Assembly: GCA_947095535.1 (NCBI GenBank) | Contig: OX352773.1 | Span: forward strand, 261,911,590-261,975,589 | Reading direction: 5' to 3' | Source of the DNA: Poecilobothrus nobilitatus | Lineage: Eukaryota > Arthropoda > Insecta > Diptera > Dolichopodidae | Length of the DNA: 64,000 nucleotides | Shown here: positions 1 to 11,900 of the stretch, piece after piece | Layout of the letters: each line of letters begins with the position of its first letter | How positions within the stretch are numbered: the first letter of the stretch is position 1 | Notes under the pieces: generated by a model | Databases searched by the model: none | What the model saw: the letters and a program-made list of their open reading frames with translations, nothing else | Told to the model about the DNA's origin: nothing | Position numbers and translations under genes: made by a program

Positions 1-634
1 TTTCAGTAATTTTTAGTATTTAACAGTAAATAAAACCAATAAAAAGGAACAGTTTTTTTTAATTTTCATTGATTAATCTGATACACTTGTATTCTGATGC
101 ACGTCAATGAAGGGAACTATTTCTCAACAATTAATGTAAAAATCTTGATAATTTAAAATAAAAAAAATGTATGAAAAAAATTTATGATGAACATGAAAAA
201 GTATTATGAAATTTTTCTATAAAGAAAAATACTATATGAATTATATTTTAGAGGTAATAAAAATTCTTAAAAATACCAGACACAAAACTTTAATAGTGTT
301 GTTTTTATTTTTTATTTTGTTTACATTTTAAACTTGACCTTATACATTACATAATTACATATATGGGAGAGAAAAAGGTGTGTTTACTTAAGAATTATTT
401 GAAATGAGTTATATTAGATTAGAATTATATTAAAAAACAATAAGTCTAATAAAAAAATATTGAAAATTCGTTAATTTTCTAATATACAAAAATCTATATA
501 ACATTTGTTTGGATAAGAGTATTTTTCTTTTTTTTTTTTTTTGAATAGAAAATTTTGGTTGTGAAACTTAATAATAAAAATTTAATCAATCTGGTATGCA
601 GAAGACTATATTAACCCTATAGTATTTGCGCAAC
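1..634. other. No gene seen; AT-rich spacer
   Basis: Short A and T runs, including a run of Ts at about 530-542. No splice-flanked open frame and no repeat family recognised. Confidence 0.6.
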
Positions 635-1946
635 TTTTTAGCACATTTCCAAAAAAATTTTGAAAAAATGTGCTTATTAGTTTCACTCTGTCCGTCCGTC
701 CGTCCGTCCGTCCGTCTGTTTACAAAACTTCTACACCGTTAAAGATAGAGAAAAAAAATTTTAAGCATAGGAGGGTCTCATAAAAAAAATAATTTTGTTG
801 AACAACTTTTTCATGTAGCCCCCCCCATTACGGAGCTACAGCCCCTCAAACTTTGAAAAAGCCCTATTTTTAAATGCATATATCTTATGTTCTGCTTAAG
901 ATTTTTTCAATCTGAAAACGTCATTCGACAGGTATTTCTTTTATCTTTGTAAATTAATATCAAAATTATACAATATTTTTAAATTTAGTATTTAAATTTA
1001 CCGTTATGTGAAAACCAAATTTTGCATGATTTTTCTACTTTCATAACTCCGGCACGCTTCTAGATAGAAGCTTGAAATTTTGAGGCAAGAAAGAACTTTT
1101 AGAATTAGTATAAGTTTACCCAGAAAATTTTTTCGGACCACCCCCTGTTTATGAGCTATTAGGGCTTAAAAATTGAAAATTTGCTATTTTTAAACACCTG
1201 TAACTTAGGAACCTGTACACATTTTACTTCTGCAAGATATAAAAATTAAAGCTGCAATAATATATTTTTACGTGTGTTAAAGGTTTATTTTAATTTTAAA
1301 GGGTTCCAAAGTTGCAGCTCTTCAAAATTGCGAAAAAGCACCATTTTCAGATGTATATATCTCGGGCTCTGCGTAATAATTTTGCAATCTAAAACCGGCA
1401 GAAGATCGAAAATTTTATTATCTATATAAAACAATATCAAAATTATGTAATATTTTGTAATTTACTATTTAAATTTACCGTTATGTGAAAACCACATTTT
1501 GCATGAAATTTCTTTTTTCATAACTCCGGCACCCCTTTAGATAGGAACCTGAAATTTTGAGACAAGAAAGAACTTTTAGAATTAGTATAAGTTTCCTCAG
1601 AAAATTTTTTGGTAACACCCCCTTTTTAAGAGTTATTACGCCTCAAAAATTGAAAATTTGATATTTTTAGACACCTGTAACTTAGGCACCTGTACAAATT
1701 TTTCTTCGGCAAGACATGAAAATTAAAGGTTTAATAATATATTTTTACGTGTGTTAACGGCTTTTCTTAGTTATATAGGATTCCGGACTTACGGCCCCCC
1801 AAAATTTCAAAAATGTCCTATTTTCACATTTTTTCTTATTACATGAAATTTTCAAATTTTTGTGTAAATCACACTTCTAAACAGTTTGTATTGAGTTTTG
1901 GAAATGTGGGCTTTTAAAAACCGTTGGTTTACATTCTACCTTGTTT
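635..1946 (+). repeat. Dispersed repeat family A, full-length copy
   Basis: About 1.31 kb, plus orientation. It starts TTTTTAGCACATTTCC, followed by an imperfect hairpin (AGCACATTT... with AAATGTGCT) and a run of TCCG repeats at about 690-716. It ends GTTTACATTCTACCTTG plus Ts. Two internal direct units of about 477 bp are visible: ACCGTTATGTGAAAACC recurs at 1000 and 1477, along with CATAACTCCGGCAC and CACCTGTAACTTAGG. No coding capacity. The TTTTTAGCACATTTCC start and the GGAAATGTGGGC near the other end form a short subterminal inverted pair. A subterminal inverted repeat, a terminal hairpin and a microsatellite suggest a non-autonomous Helitron/Helentron-like (DINE-1 type) element, but this is inference. 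Confidence 0.85.
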
Positions 1947-1949
1947 TTT

Positions 1950-2633
1950 TATATGTACACAGGTAATATTGACTCAAATTTAGATATTATATATGAAAAT
2001 TTTTGGTAAATCTAAAACAAAAATTTACATTTTTCTTGTGTTGTCATAAATGTTAATTTTCTTTTGACAATGAATTGCTGTTTAAAAGCTTAAATGTGCC
2101 ATATAAAAACTATAATATGTAATTTATTTGATACTAAAAGCAAAACACGATCCCTTACGAAAGTATTTTGCCATTGTATAGTATTCATTTAAAACCATTG
2201 TATAAACATTTCAATGGTATAACATATAATGGTACAATATAATATAACAAGCATGTACATATGTAGTGACAGTGAGCTTCTGAAAAACATAAGATAAATT
2301 TCAAACAAAAATAATGGTATTATTGCAAATTTCTGTGCATCCTATACCTAATTTAACGTTGAATCTTAGATGAAAATATCAATGGAAATGTAAAATTACA
2401 ACTTGTAAAAAATTCGTACTCGGAATATTGCCTCTTTCAATTTATGGCTTTTACGGCAGAAAATAAAAATTTTTCATTTTCTTAAAAACGATAGTTATAT
2501 GATTTAGAAACTTATTTTGGTTTGATTAGAATATTAGTAGATACGTATGATATTTTCAAGATATACAGTTTAGTTTAAAAATAATGTAACTAGGCATTTA
2601 AAATAATTTTAGTTTTTTTTTTTTCTAGTTTAT
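1950..2633. other. No gene seen; AT-rich spacer
   Basis: Sits between the first family-A copy and a SINE. Words like CATTGTATAGTATTCATTTA and AACCATTGTATAAACATTTC near 2174-2225 recur loosely, as does CAATGGTATAA, but no element could be bounded. Confidence 0.5.
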
Positions 2634-2790
2634 CCTGCTGCCAGATAAATGTGATAAGTAAATTACTTAGCATTTATTTTCCAGAGGTGGCTGTAAATCT
2701 CGTAAGGGGAAGAGATTTGCACCCACATTCACACGATGTTTATAAGAATTTCGACCACTGTTATCCAACAGGCTACCAAAGTCTCTAATT
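2634..2790 (-). mobile_element. tRNA-derived SINE, diverged copy
   Basis: The minus strand reads GGTAGCCTGTTGGATAACAG (A-box-like), GTGAATGTGGGTGCAAATCTC (decayed B box), CCCCTTACGAGATTTACAGC, CACCTCTGG and ATTTATCTGGCAGCAGG. The order matches 42862-43026, with many substitutions and an insertion between the body and the end. Confidence 0.6.
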
Positions 2791-4217
2791 TTAAATATGG
2801 ATGAATGAAATCAAGGGCATATTTACTCTATTCCAACAAACATCTAAAATTCTTATAATAGCTGCTACAAAAAATTGTTCTTAAATTGTTATTTATAAGA
2901 TGTAAAACTAGTTTTAGATCAAACCTATATCTGTGAAGTGTTTTTTTTATTTTACCTTAAATTATACAAGAGTCTGCTCTCTTTTTTTTAATAATACTAA
3001 AAAGATGTACCAAAGCTCTACAAAAATTTCAGTTATTTTATCGGGTTTAATTTCTTAGAACCATTTTTGCCCTGACATTGATGAAGTGTTCCTCATCTGA
3101 CTAATAATTATATATGAATACATAATTGTATGCATAACATACATACATATTTGAAAATATGAGAAAGATGAAAATTGTTAAGAATGTAAACGCAATGAAT
3201 TTGAATAAAATGCAGAAAAATTTAAATTGCATGATAATTCATCATAATTTCAAGCGTTAGTTTTTTTGAATCTTAAAGAATTTTTTGTTTCGATTTAATA
3301 AATATTATATTTTCTGCATTCTTTTTTTTTTGTTTTTTTTTATTATATACATTTTCTAAGAATTTTTTTTTGTCATTCTTGGCAAAGTTCCATTAAGAAC
3401 AAAATTTATTAGTATTTTTGTTTATTAGTGAATGTGACAAAAAAAATTATCATATAAATTATCACTCTTTTTTTTCTGGCGACAAAAATTATGATGATTG
3501 TCTTTTGTTTTGCTTTGTTTGAAATCTAATTAATTGTGAAACTGATATTATTATTTTGTTTTATTAATATTTGAAATATACACGTAATATATCTGGAGTA
3601 TAAATATTTATATCGCCTAGTAATGAAAAGTGTAATTATTTTCAAAACAACTACTACACATTATTTATTTACAATCACATACACATAACGATCAAAATAA
3701 TTTTACCGCATATTGAAAATATTCCATTCAGTTTTATATTTTATTGATATCGAAAATAAAGTTGGAAAATTTTGTTAAATTACTGTTAAATCATTTTCAA
3801 ATTTTGCTGTGGCTACTGTCAAACTGACAGCACTCATAAGAATTTAAAATAAATTATAAAATTGTATTGAATGACAACCTCACTTATATTTTTATATGAT
3901 CTACTTTTAAAACTCGTAGATGGCAACAGTTATTATATAAATCTGTACAGGTTGTAAACATTTTTAAAAAGAAGTAAAAATTTCGGAAAAAAGTTACAAC
4001 TAATTATAATATTCTTCTGGGATGAAATATTGTAAATGTAACAATTTGAAACCATCTTCGAGACAATGTTGAAAGTTTTATTTTACATTTCATTTTTGAT
4101 TTTATTTATATTTTCTTGACAGTTATTTCTTTTATTTTATTTTATTTTAATTTTAAGTAGTTTATAAGAGTAGTATAAGAGTTTCTATAGCTATTTGAAC
4201 TTTATTTAATAGGGGTA
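2791..4217. other. No gene seen; AT-rich spacer
   Basis: Homopolymer T runs near 3320-3370. Nothing coding or repetitive could be recognised. Confidence 0.5.
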
Positions 4218-4321
4218 TTCACGTAAAAGTGCAAACTGGTCAGGGCCATCAGTGGATTACAACGTGCAGTAGTATATAACACCTTACTGCATAATATAGC
4301 CAAAGATAGCTCCACTGTAGC

Positions 4322-4490
4322 AGCTATTATTATTATTGCTATTATTATTATTATTACTATTATTATTATTATTATTACTACTATTATTATTATTATTATT
4401 ATAATTATTGTTATGATTACTATTACTATTATTGTTATTATTATTATTACTATTAATATTATTATTAATATTATTATTACTACTATTAAT
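4322..4490. repeat. (ATT)n microsatellite
   Basis: About 170 bp of ATT/ACT trinucleotides with scattered substitutions. It directly borders the tRNA-like sequence at 4547-4616. Confidence 0.9.
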
Positions 4491-4546
4491 TATACGATAA
4501 ACATTATTACGTTATGAAATTACTACATATTTTTTATTTATATGAC

Positions 4547-4616
4547 CTGACCGGGGTTTGAACCCAAGTCCCTTCGATTGAAAGGTTGATGACTTAACCA
4601 CTGCGCCATAAGTCAG
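4547..4616 (-). mobile_element. tRNA-like sequence (tRNA pseudogene or SINE head)
   Basis: The minus strand reads CTGACTTATGGCGCAGTGGT, then TAAGTCATCAACC, and GGGTTCAAACCCCGGTCAGG. TGGCGCAGTGG fits an A box and GGGTTCAAACCC a B box and T arm. The ends CTGAC and GTCAG pair for about six bases as an acceptor stem. The anticodon loop does not give a convincing anticodon (the base before it is not T). The ATT microsatellite at 4322-4490 lies on its 3' side, as SINE tails often do. Confidence 0.5.
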
Positions 4617-5100
4617 ATGTATAAAAAATATGCACCGATCCTCGACTAAAATATCCTCTACCTTAACCTTATTTCATATTTTATTTGCTTGAGGAAATTA
4701 TGTCGAGGATATTTTTTTGAAGTTAATTTGACATTTCGTTTATAGAATTTATTTGAAGTTTAGAATTTATTTTGATTTCGGTTTTGGAATTTATTGGGAG
4801 TGTAATAAAAAAATCGCATTCGACCAAATAATCTATAAAAGTATTTTAAAAATTTTTTTTGTCATTTTTTTATTAAAAATTATTTATTTGCAAAAATCAA
4901 AAATCAAAACTCAAAACTTATATTTTATTTTTCAAAGTGAAAAATAGATATTTTATTCAAATAATAATATAATACATATAACAGGTAGATAGATACCAAC
5001 TAACGTTTTTTAAAATTACCAATCAACATTTCTGGAAAGATATCAATAAACCAATCAACATCTCTGTTATTTGTAATTTTTTAGTTTGCAATTTATATTT

Positions 5101-5186
5101 TGCATCGGGTCGTTCACGTAATAGAGGAAATCTTATCTTCGATGCACTTTTATGTGAAGACCCGATGCACTTTACGTGAATATTTG
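5101..5186. repeat. Inverted repeat (hairpin) with subrepeats
   Basis: TGCATCGGGTCGTTCACGTA at 5101 is the imperfect reverse complement of TTATGTGAAGACCCGATGCA at 5150-5169, with about 28 bp between. GATGCACTTTACGTGAAT (5164-5181) is a further partial repeat, and ATTCACGTAAAAGTGC at 4218-4233 is its inverse, so 4218-5181 may be one TIR-bounded element of about 960 bp with the tRNA-like copy inside. GTGAAGACCC also recalls the Harbinger-like termini. Confidence 0.45.
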
Positions 5187-5189
5187 TTT

Positions 5190-8100
5190 GTATAAGATGC
5201 ATTGTATGAATCATACTTAAACGCACTTGATACCTGTCTTTCATCTTGTCGTCCGATAACAACTTTATTAAATAGATGAATTTTATAAAAATTATTTTTA
5301 GGAGCTACGTTAAAATGATATTAAAGTAGATATTAAATATAACTAGTTATACGAATGTCCTAATATTTTATCCGGAAAATCATCTATTAAGAACACATCA
5401 AAACTACTGATTTCATATACTAGATTTAAATAGAAAATATGAAAATTTTGAAACTTGGAAGTATACATTTTGTTTAAAAACAAAGTATTTTAATGCAAAG
5501 TATTTTATTTAATTTGTTAAAATGTTAAAAATGGGATCATTGCGTAATGCTATCTATAAATCAGATTCCGTTCCTAATGAATGGTAGAAATAAAAAAAAG
5601 ATTAATCTAAGATAAGAATTCCTTAATCTTTCCTTGATTCCTTCAACTTTTTTAAAAGAATGTAATAATAATAAAAAAATGGAAAGAATATTGATATATC
5701 GATTAGTCCGGATTAACTGACGGATATGGAATAATAATTATTTTTATGCTAAAAATTTCTAATAGACACTAGATACTCTAACATAATTACAATCTTTCAG
5801 CTGTGTCTTAAATTTATTAATTTTTTCCTATAAAAAATTTTTATTTTTAATTATTATTAAGTTTTTTTATAAAATAAATAAAAGAGAAAAATAATCCATT
5901 TTTAATTAAAAAAATGAAAAAAACTGAAAATTATTTTTCCTTTCTGCAAAAAGGATTCATTGAAAAAGGATAAAAAATAATAACAATACCCAAAAATAAT
6001 CTAGACTTAAGGCAAATATTAGGTATTTATATGTTATGTCCAGTGACCAGTAATGATACAAATTTTCTAAAAACTGCTTTCTTTTCAGTAACATAATATA
6101 ATAATATATAATATACGAAATATATATAATATATTACATAATTTATGAATGGAAAATATCTTAAAGCTAAAATAATTGGTTTTTGTTTTTTGTTTTTTTC
6201 ATACCTACCACAATTTAAGTTTTCTTTCTTAAAATAATAATCTAAATACAATCTTAAATAAAGAAAATAAAAGCATGAAAATCCCTTTATCCAATTTATC
6301 AGTTATTTATCGTAATGTTCTAAATATATCGTAAAAAACCCAAAACAAAAAAAGGAAACAATTGAAAATATATTAAAAGATTAATTTTGATGTGTTTTAA
6401 GTTGCAATCTTCTTATTTTTATATGTAATATGATAAAAATTTTCTTTTCAATGGCGATACCGAAACCGAATTGGTCTGGAGGAGATTATTTTTGTTTATA
6501 AAACTCTTTAATTTGTTGATGTTGAATTGAGAAATGTGACGATTGTTATAATTAACCTTTAAAATCAAATAATTGCTAAGTCAGGTTGAAAATTGTTATA
6601 TTAAAGGTTATCGTGGGCGCAAAAGGTTAAAATGTTATACATTTTAGTTAAAATAACAATAAATTGTAATAAGTCCCTACCAGATATTAAAAAAAATTGG
6701 AACTTTGTGGTTTAATATGAAGGTTAATTTTTGCAATTTTTATTCATTATCTTTTATTTTTTTCGTTTTTTTTTTTTACATATAATATGTCTTTAGGCAA
6801 TTATGTTTTATGTTGAATTCCACCCAACAATTTTCTTTCAATAACTTTTAGTAATTTAACTTAGAATCAAAATCCTAATTTTTTTAGTATCCTAAAGTTT
6901 AAGTTTTAAAAAAATTTTATAAAATTTGTATTTCGCTGTTCTCCTTTCACAGATTAGAAGTTTTATTTACATTTCATAATAAAGTTCAATAAAAAATTTA
7001 TGAATATAAATTGAAATTAGTGGGAGTAAAAAAAGTTTAGATTCTATTAAATTGATAGATTACAATAATCAAATGATTACGATTATAGGAAACCAAACAT
7101 AATAAGATTTGTATTGAAGCAATTTACAGCACCTATGCTGATTTTAGCTTATTAAACAAAATATTAATAAAAAATAATTCCGATATTTTGCTAGTTGTGC
7201 CTATTGTAATACAATTTTTGTACTTAAGCCTACTAAGATGTATTAATATTACAAAAATTTTTATAGAAAACTCATATGTTGCTTAAAAGTTTAAAGATTA
7301 GAAATAAAAATTAATTCAAACGCGTAACTGGAAAATTTCAATTAAATTTAGTTTATAGCCAAAAAAAAAATTATAAAAGAAAGTAGTTTTAAGAATAATA
7401 TGAATTTCAATAAAGTTTAATTGGTAATTTCTTCTACCATAAAATTGTATTCATATGTTTTTGATTTGTCATAAGATCAAATAATCGTTTCCAGATATTT
7501 TTTTTATGGATGGATTGTGTATACTTATTTATCATCCTGAACAGTCCATATGTGATGAAACATTTTCTAATACATTTTTGTATAATTCCTTTATTTTTTG
7601 TTTTTTTTGTTTTTTTGTTTTTGTAATAATCTTTAATCCTAAATAAATATCCTGCAATTTTTATCGTTTTGGTTTTACTGGAAGCAAAAATTAACAAAAA
7701 TTTATCCATTCGTTAATACAGACATAATAAAAGTAAAAATCAATAAAACAATATATAAAATGTATAAAAAAGGATTCGTTTACTTTGGCAATAAATAACC
7801 AATGATTTGGTTAAATTTTTTTTTTTTTTTGTATTTGTACAAATGTATGTACATGTGCTAAAAGATAATGAAAAGGATATCATAATAAAGTGGAAAAAGT
7901 ATATTAATATTGACGACAAGGATTTATTTTGTTAATTTATCTCTGTTAACACAACGTTTACAATATTTTGAACTGTTTTTTTTTTTTTCGTTTTCTTAAA
8001 CATAATTACAAATAAATTATTGAAAAGATAAATATATGGTTAACTTCAGTCAACATTTATTAATTTGTAAAGATCTGTCTGAAAATATATATAATTATGG

Positions 8101-8595
8101 GACATTAAAATTAATGAAAAATTTAATTTTTAAAAATTAATTTAAATCTCAGATAATTTAAATTTTACTCCAACATAACAAGTATTAGTAGTTTAAGTAG
8201 TAGTTTAGAAGTAGTTTTAATCGTTTTTATAAAATATTTTTAAAGAAACACTTAACGGATATAGAGCTCGAAAAGTACGCTTATACAAAAGTCTACTGAA
8301 TTGAATTGAATTGAAATTAGAAATATTTAACCGAAATATTTAAATATCAACTGAGAATATGATTAACACAAATACGTGAAAGTGAAAGTGTTAAAAGGAA
8401 TTCTACTTCCATTATGCTAAATTGAGTTTAACCAAGAACTTTATTTAGGGCTAAAAAAATTAGAGCTAGATGTTTGTGTTTCGTGCATTATTATATAAAA
8501 TCTTTTATGTTTTTATCTTCAGAATAACTATCAAAACGTCATTAAACTTAAGATGGAGTATAAAGCATATCTACACGTGAGGAGGAGGTTTTAAA
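5190..8595. other. No gene seen; AT-rich spacer
   Basis: The open frames at 6027-6251 and 7434-7709 (minus) are Lys/Ile/Tyr-rich chance frames without motifs. The TTTTGTTTTTTTTGTT run at 7596-7623 explains the lysine-rich part of the second. Confidence 0.5.
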
Positions 8596-8950
8596 ATGGC
8601 ATTGGAATATCTGGGTAAAGTGCAAAACAGAACAATTCATTTAATAAATAATGCTAATGTCATCTCAACGCAATCTCCACTTGAGTTTGGAAACTTTTTT
8701 TCTCTGTTTTGCAGATATATATGTGGTAGAAGTGAATTCTTATTCTGAAGCATTAAAAAAGTTTAATGCATTTTGAACTGAAAATTTTTCAAAAAGAAAC
8801 AAAAGAGGACTCAGTCATCCACCCCTACATAGTTTAAATTTTTAGGTGGAATATCCATGCAGAATGCAGAACAACAGTTTTGTTAGATTTAAAAAAGCAA
8901 TTGAAGTGTTAAATCTAGCATGATCTTTCGCTTTTAGGTTTCCAAAGAGT
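8596..8950 (+). pseudogene. Degenerate non-LTR retrotransposon (LINE) ORF2 C-terminal fragment
   Basis: A 50-codon stretch from 8596 to a TGA at 8746-8748 reads like the region after the reverse transcriptase domain of jockey/CR1-type LINEs. It contains L-G-K-V-Q-N-R-T-I-H-L-I-N, then S-P-L-E-F-G-N-F-F-S-L-F-C-R-Y-I-C-G (family pattern: ...VQ.RAI.LI... SL..RR....L..FYRYY.G.CS). After the stop, further decayed pieces follow in other frames, including R-T-Q-S-S and, near 8870-8910, N-N-S-F-V-R-F. It is broken by stops and frameshifts and is a dead fragment. No poly-A tail was identified. Confidence 0.6.
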
Positions 8951-11900
8951 AAACTTTTAAAAAAATATCTAATTATTTACAACAGTTACATTTAATCAGG
9001 AGTTATAATATCAAGAAATAGTAAAGATAATGATTAACTTTTTTAATATTTTAAATTATCTTTCTTTACACTTTAATAAGAATTCATAGCGTTAATTTTC
9101 TAATTTCATGCTTCTACTACTCGTGCTTAAAGAATTATTTTCATATTTAATATTTTGTGTTCAAAGAAATCTACTTTTAATTTTAAGATTGTGTAAATTT
9201 TCATTCATTCTTTATTGGTTTTTGTATTTAAATAAAAAATAAAAAAAAAATCCAGAAACGACAAAATAAAGAAAAGAAAAGCCTTAAAAATTTAATTTTC
9301 AAATGTCTGCAATTTTTATATTTTTTGCTATTTTATTGTTTTATTACTGAATTACAATTCGTCCAAGGTTAAAAAAATTGAAATCTTCAAAGTAAATTTT
9401 TTTTTACTCTTTCTTTTTCAAATTTTTTGTACTTTTATATTAATTCAAATTTTAAGATGGATTGAGTCTTATGAAATATTTATCGTATTATAATTAGATA
9501 CAAATAATGAATTACAAGAAAAAAAAAAAAGAAGAAGAATGGATGAAATTTGAAAAATAGAAGAGTGAAAATGGAATTTTTTTTAGAAAAATTGATTATA
9601 AGAAGATATGCGATAAGATAAGAAGAGTTAGTTGGTTGCCTAAAATAAATTATTCTAAAAATTTATTAAATATTATGATTAATATATGTATATTTATTTA
9701 AATTCTTATTCATTGAATTTTTCTATTAGAAACGATTTTAATTTTTCTATTTTTATTTTATTAATTTGTTTTTTTGTTTTAGATTTTATACACTTAATTT
9801 TTTTTCACAATGTATAGTAAAACTGAAAAACTATAATACAGCCTAGAAGTATGCAATGTTTAAAATTTTTTTATTGATATTTTTTGTCATTTTTTACAAA
9901 TATTGTTACACCATAATTATACACATATTTTATTAATGAGGGAAGTTGTAGGCAAGAAATTAGATTTTTAAAAAAGTTGTTTAGAGAAATTAAAATAATT
10001 TTTCATCTATTGATACTCCATAGTAATTTCGCTCTATTGTTTTTTTTTTTTTTTAAATTATAAGGACATAAGTTAATATTGAATAATTTTTCTTTTAAAT
10101 ATGGTCTAATAAATTAATATGTAAACAAGCTAAAAACGAAACTAAATAATATGCTCCTTTTAAATGTACTTTACTTGAACATCTTATAGAAAGTGTTTGT
10201 TAAAGTTTTTTTATGTATCAAAGTGTTTTTAAAAGTACCTACATAACATAAAAAAAATTTTTAAGTGTTTCTTCAGATTCTTGATAACAAGATTTTTATA
10301 CATAAAAACTTATAGGTTATTAATTGTTATTATTTTTAAAGAACAAGAGTTTTTTTATTTGATCAAAATTTTTAAATGTATTTATTCTAAACACTAATAT
10401 CAAAATGAAATAATTTACCTCATAAACACATATTAATATTTCCATTTAAAATTCTTCAAATATTGTTTAATTTATTTTTTCTTAAAAATTATTCAAAGAA
10501 AATATAAAATATTTGTTTTATAATTTCAGAAATCTTCTAATCATCTTCTAATCAGACGGAACTAAGGAGATGGAGAACTAAACCATAGACAGGAAATTGA
10601 TTGGTAAGAAAGATTTTTTTTTTTGTTACCGAATAAGTAATTTAAATTAAATTTTAAGTGAGGTTTTAAGAAATTTAAATTTAATTTTAAGTGTTAATAA
10701 CGAGATCTAGAATTGATACCTTAGGTATATGAAAAGGGATTTTTTTTTTTATGTTAGCTATCAATCAAATTAATATGAAATAGTAAAAATTGTTCTCGTG
10801 TAGCGTACAATTCTGAGCACTTTTCATCATTTCAATTTTAGAAATTGAATTTAATAGACAATAAAACTCTAATTTAACTTTAAATTTTCTTATCCAAACC
10901 ACTTTATTAGTATTAAAGTTCATGAAACCTACTATTTTATTGGCCTAAAGTCCCACTAACTTTTCTCTGTAATATCTTTTGATTATTTCTGCCTACCTAA
11001 AAAGAAAATTAAGGTATATTAATGAACATTTAAAGGATAAATATTATTTTTTACTGAGGGTCGTATAATCTTTAAGAAACAAATAAAACAGTCTAGATAT
11101 TCTGATGTGTGAGGTCTTACTGACTGAATTTATGTTTTCCTATAATCAAATTAATTAAATGAATATCACAACTCCTTTGTTTTTACTTAGTCTTAGTCTA
11201 AAACCTTTAAATTTAGAGAAGGGCCTTTTTTTCGGATCCTACATTTTAAAATGATTTAAACTCCTTTAGTTTTTTTTTTTTCAAACTTTATCATCATTAA
11301 TGAACCGTTACAGGAAGGCTTAAAAGATTGAAATATTTTAGCACAAAAGTGCAGATTATTTTTGGTAGTAGTAGATAAGATACACTAAAAAAACGATAGC
11401 AAAAAATTAATTGACTTTTAATAGAGGGTGTTCTTTTAAAAACTCCCTTTTAATAGAGGGAGTCACTCAGAGTTACCAAAATTTATATTAAAATAACAGC
11501 AGTATTACTTTAGTTTGAACGAAGAATATACTCTGTGACAAATATTCCATGCAATTTAAAGATAGCTATAAACGTTTTCGTTTCAATAAAAAATTTACTA
11601 TCCGGATATATCTATCTCTTTCATTCATTAATTTTATTTATCATCATCTTAACTGGCATATTTTTGATTTCTTTTGAAAATTTTTCAATTGGAAAAAAAA
11701 AAAAAAAATTTTATTTTTGATTTCTATAATTTTGACCTATAAAGTCAACCTGATCCCCTTATAAGTTGTCTATAACTTAATATTTTATTCAATACTTAGA
11801 ATCTGTTAAATTAGACAGTGAATTATTTATTTATTTATTTTTTTTTTTTTGTGGCAAAAGAAAATGATTTTTAATTTTTTTTTTTTTATACTAAAAGGAT

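Noticed and set aside
690..716. TCCG run as a regulatory site
   Set aside because: It is a constant part of repeat family A and recurs in every copy.
4547..4616. Functional tRNA gene
   Set aside because: A and B boxes and an acceptor-like stem are present, but the anticodon loop is not convincing and similar tRNA-like heads occur as SINEs elsewhere in the window.
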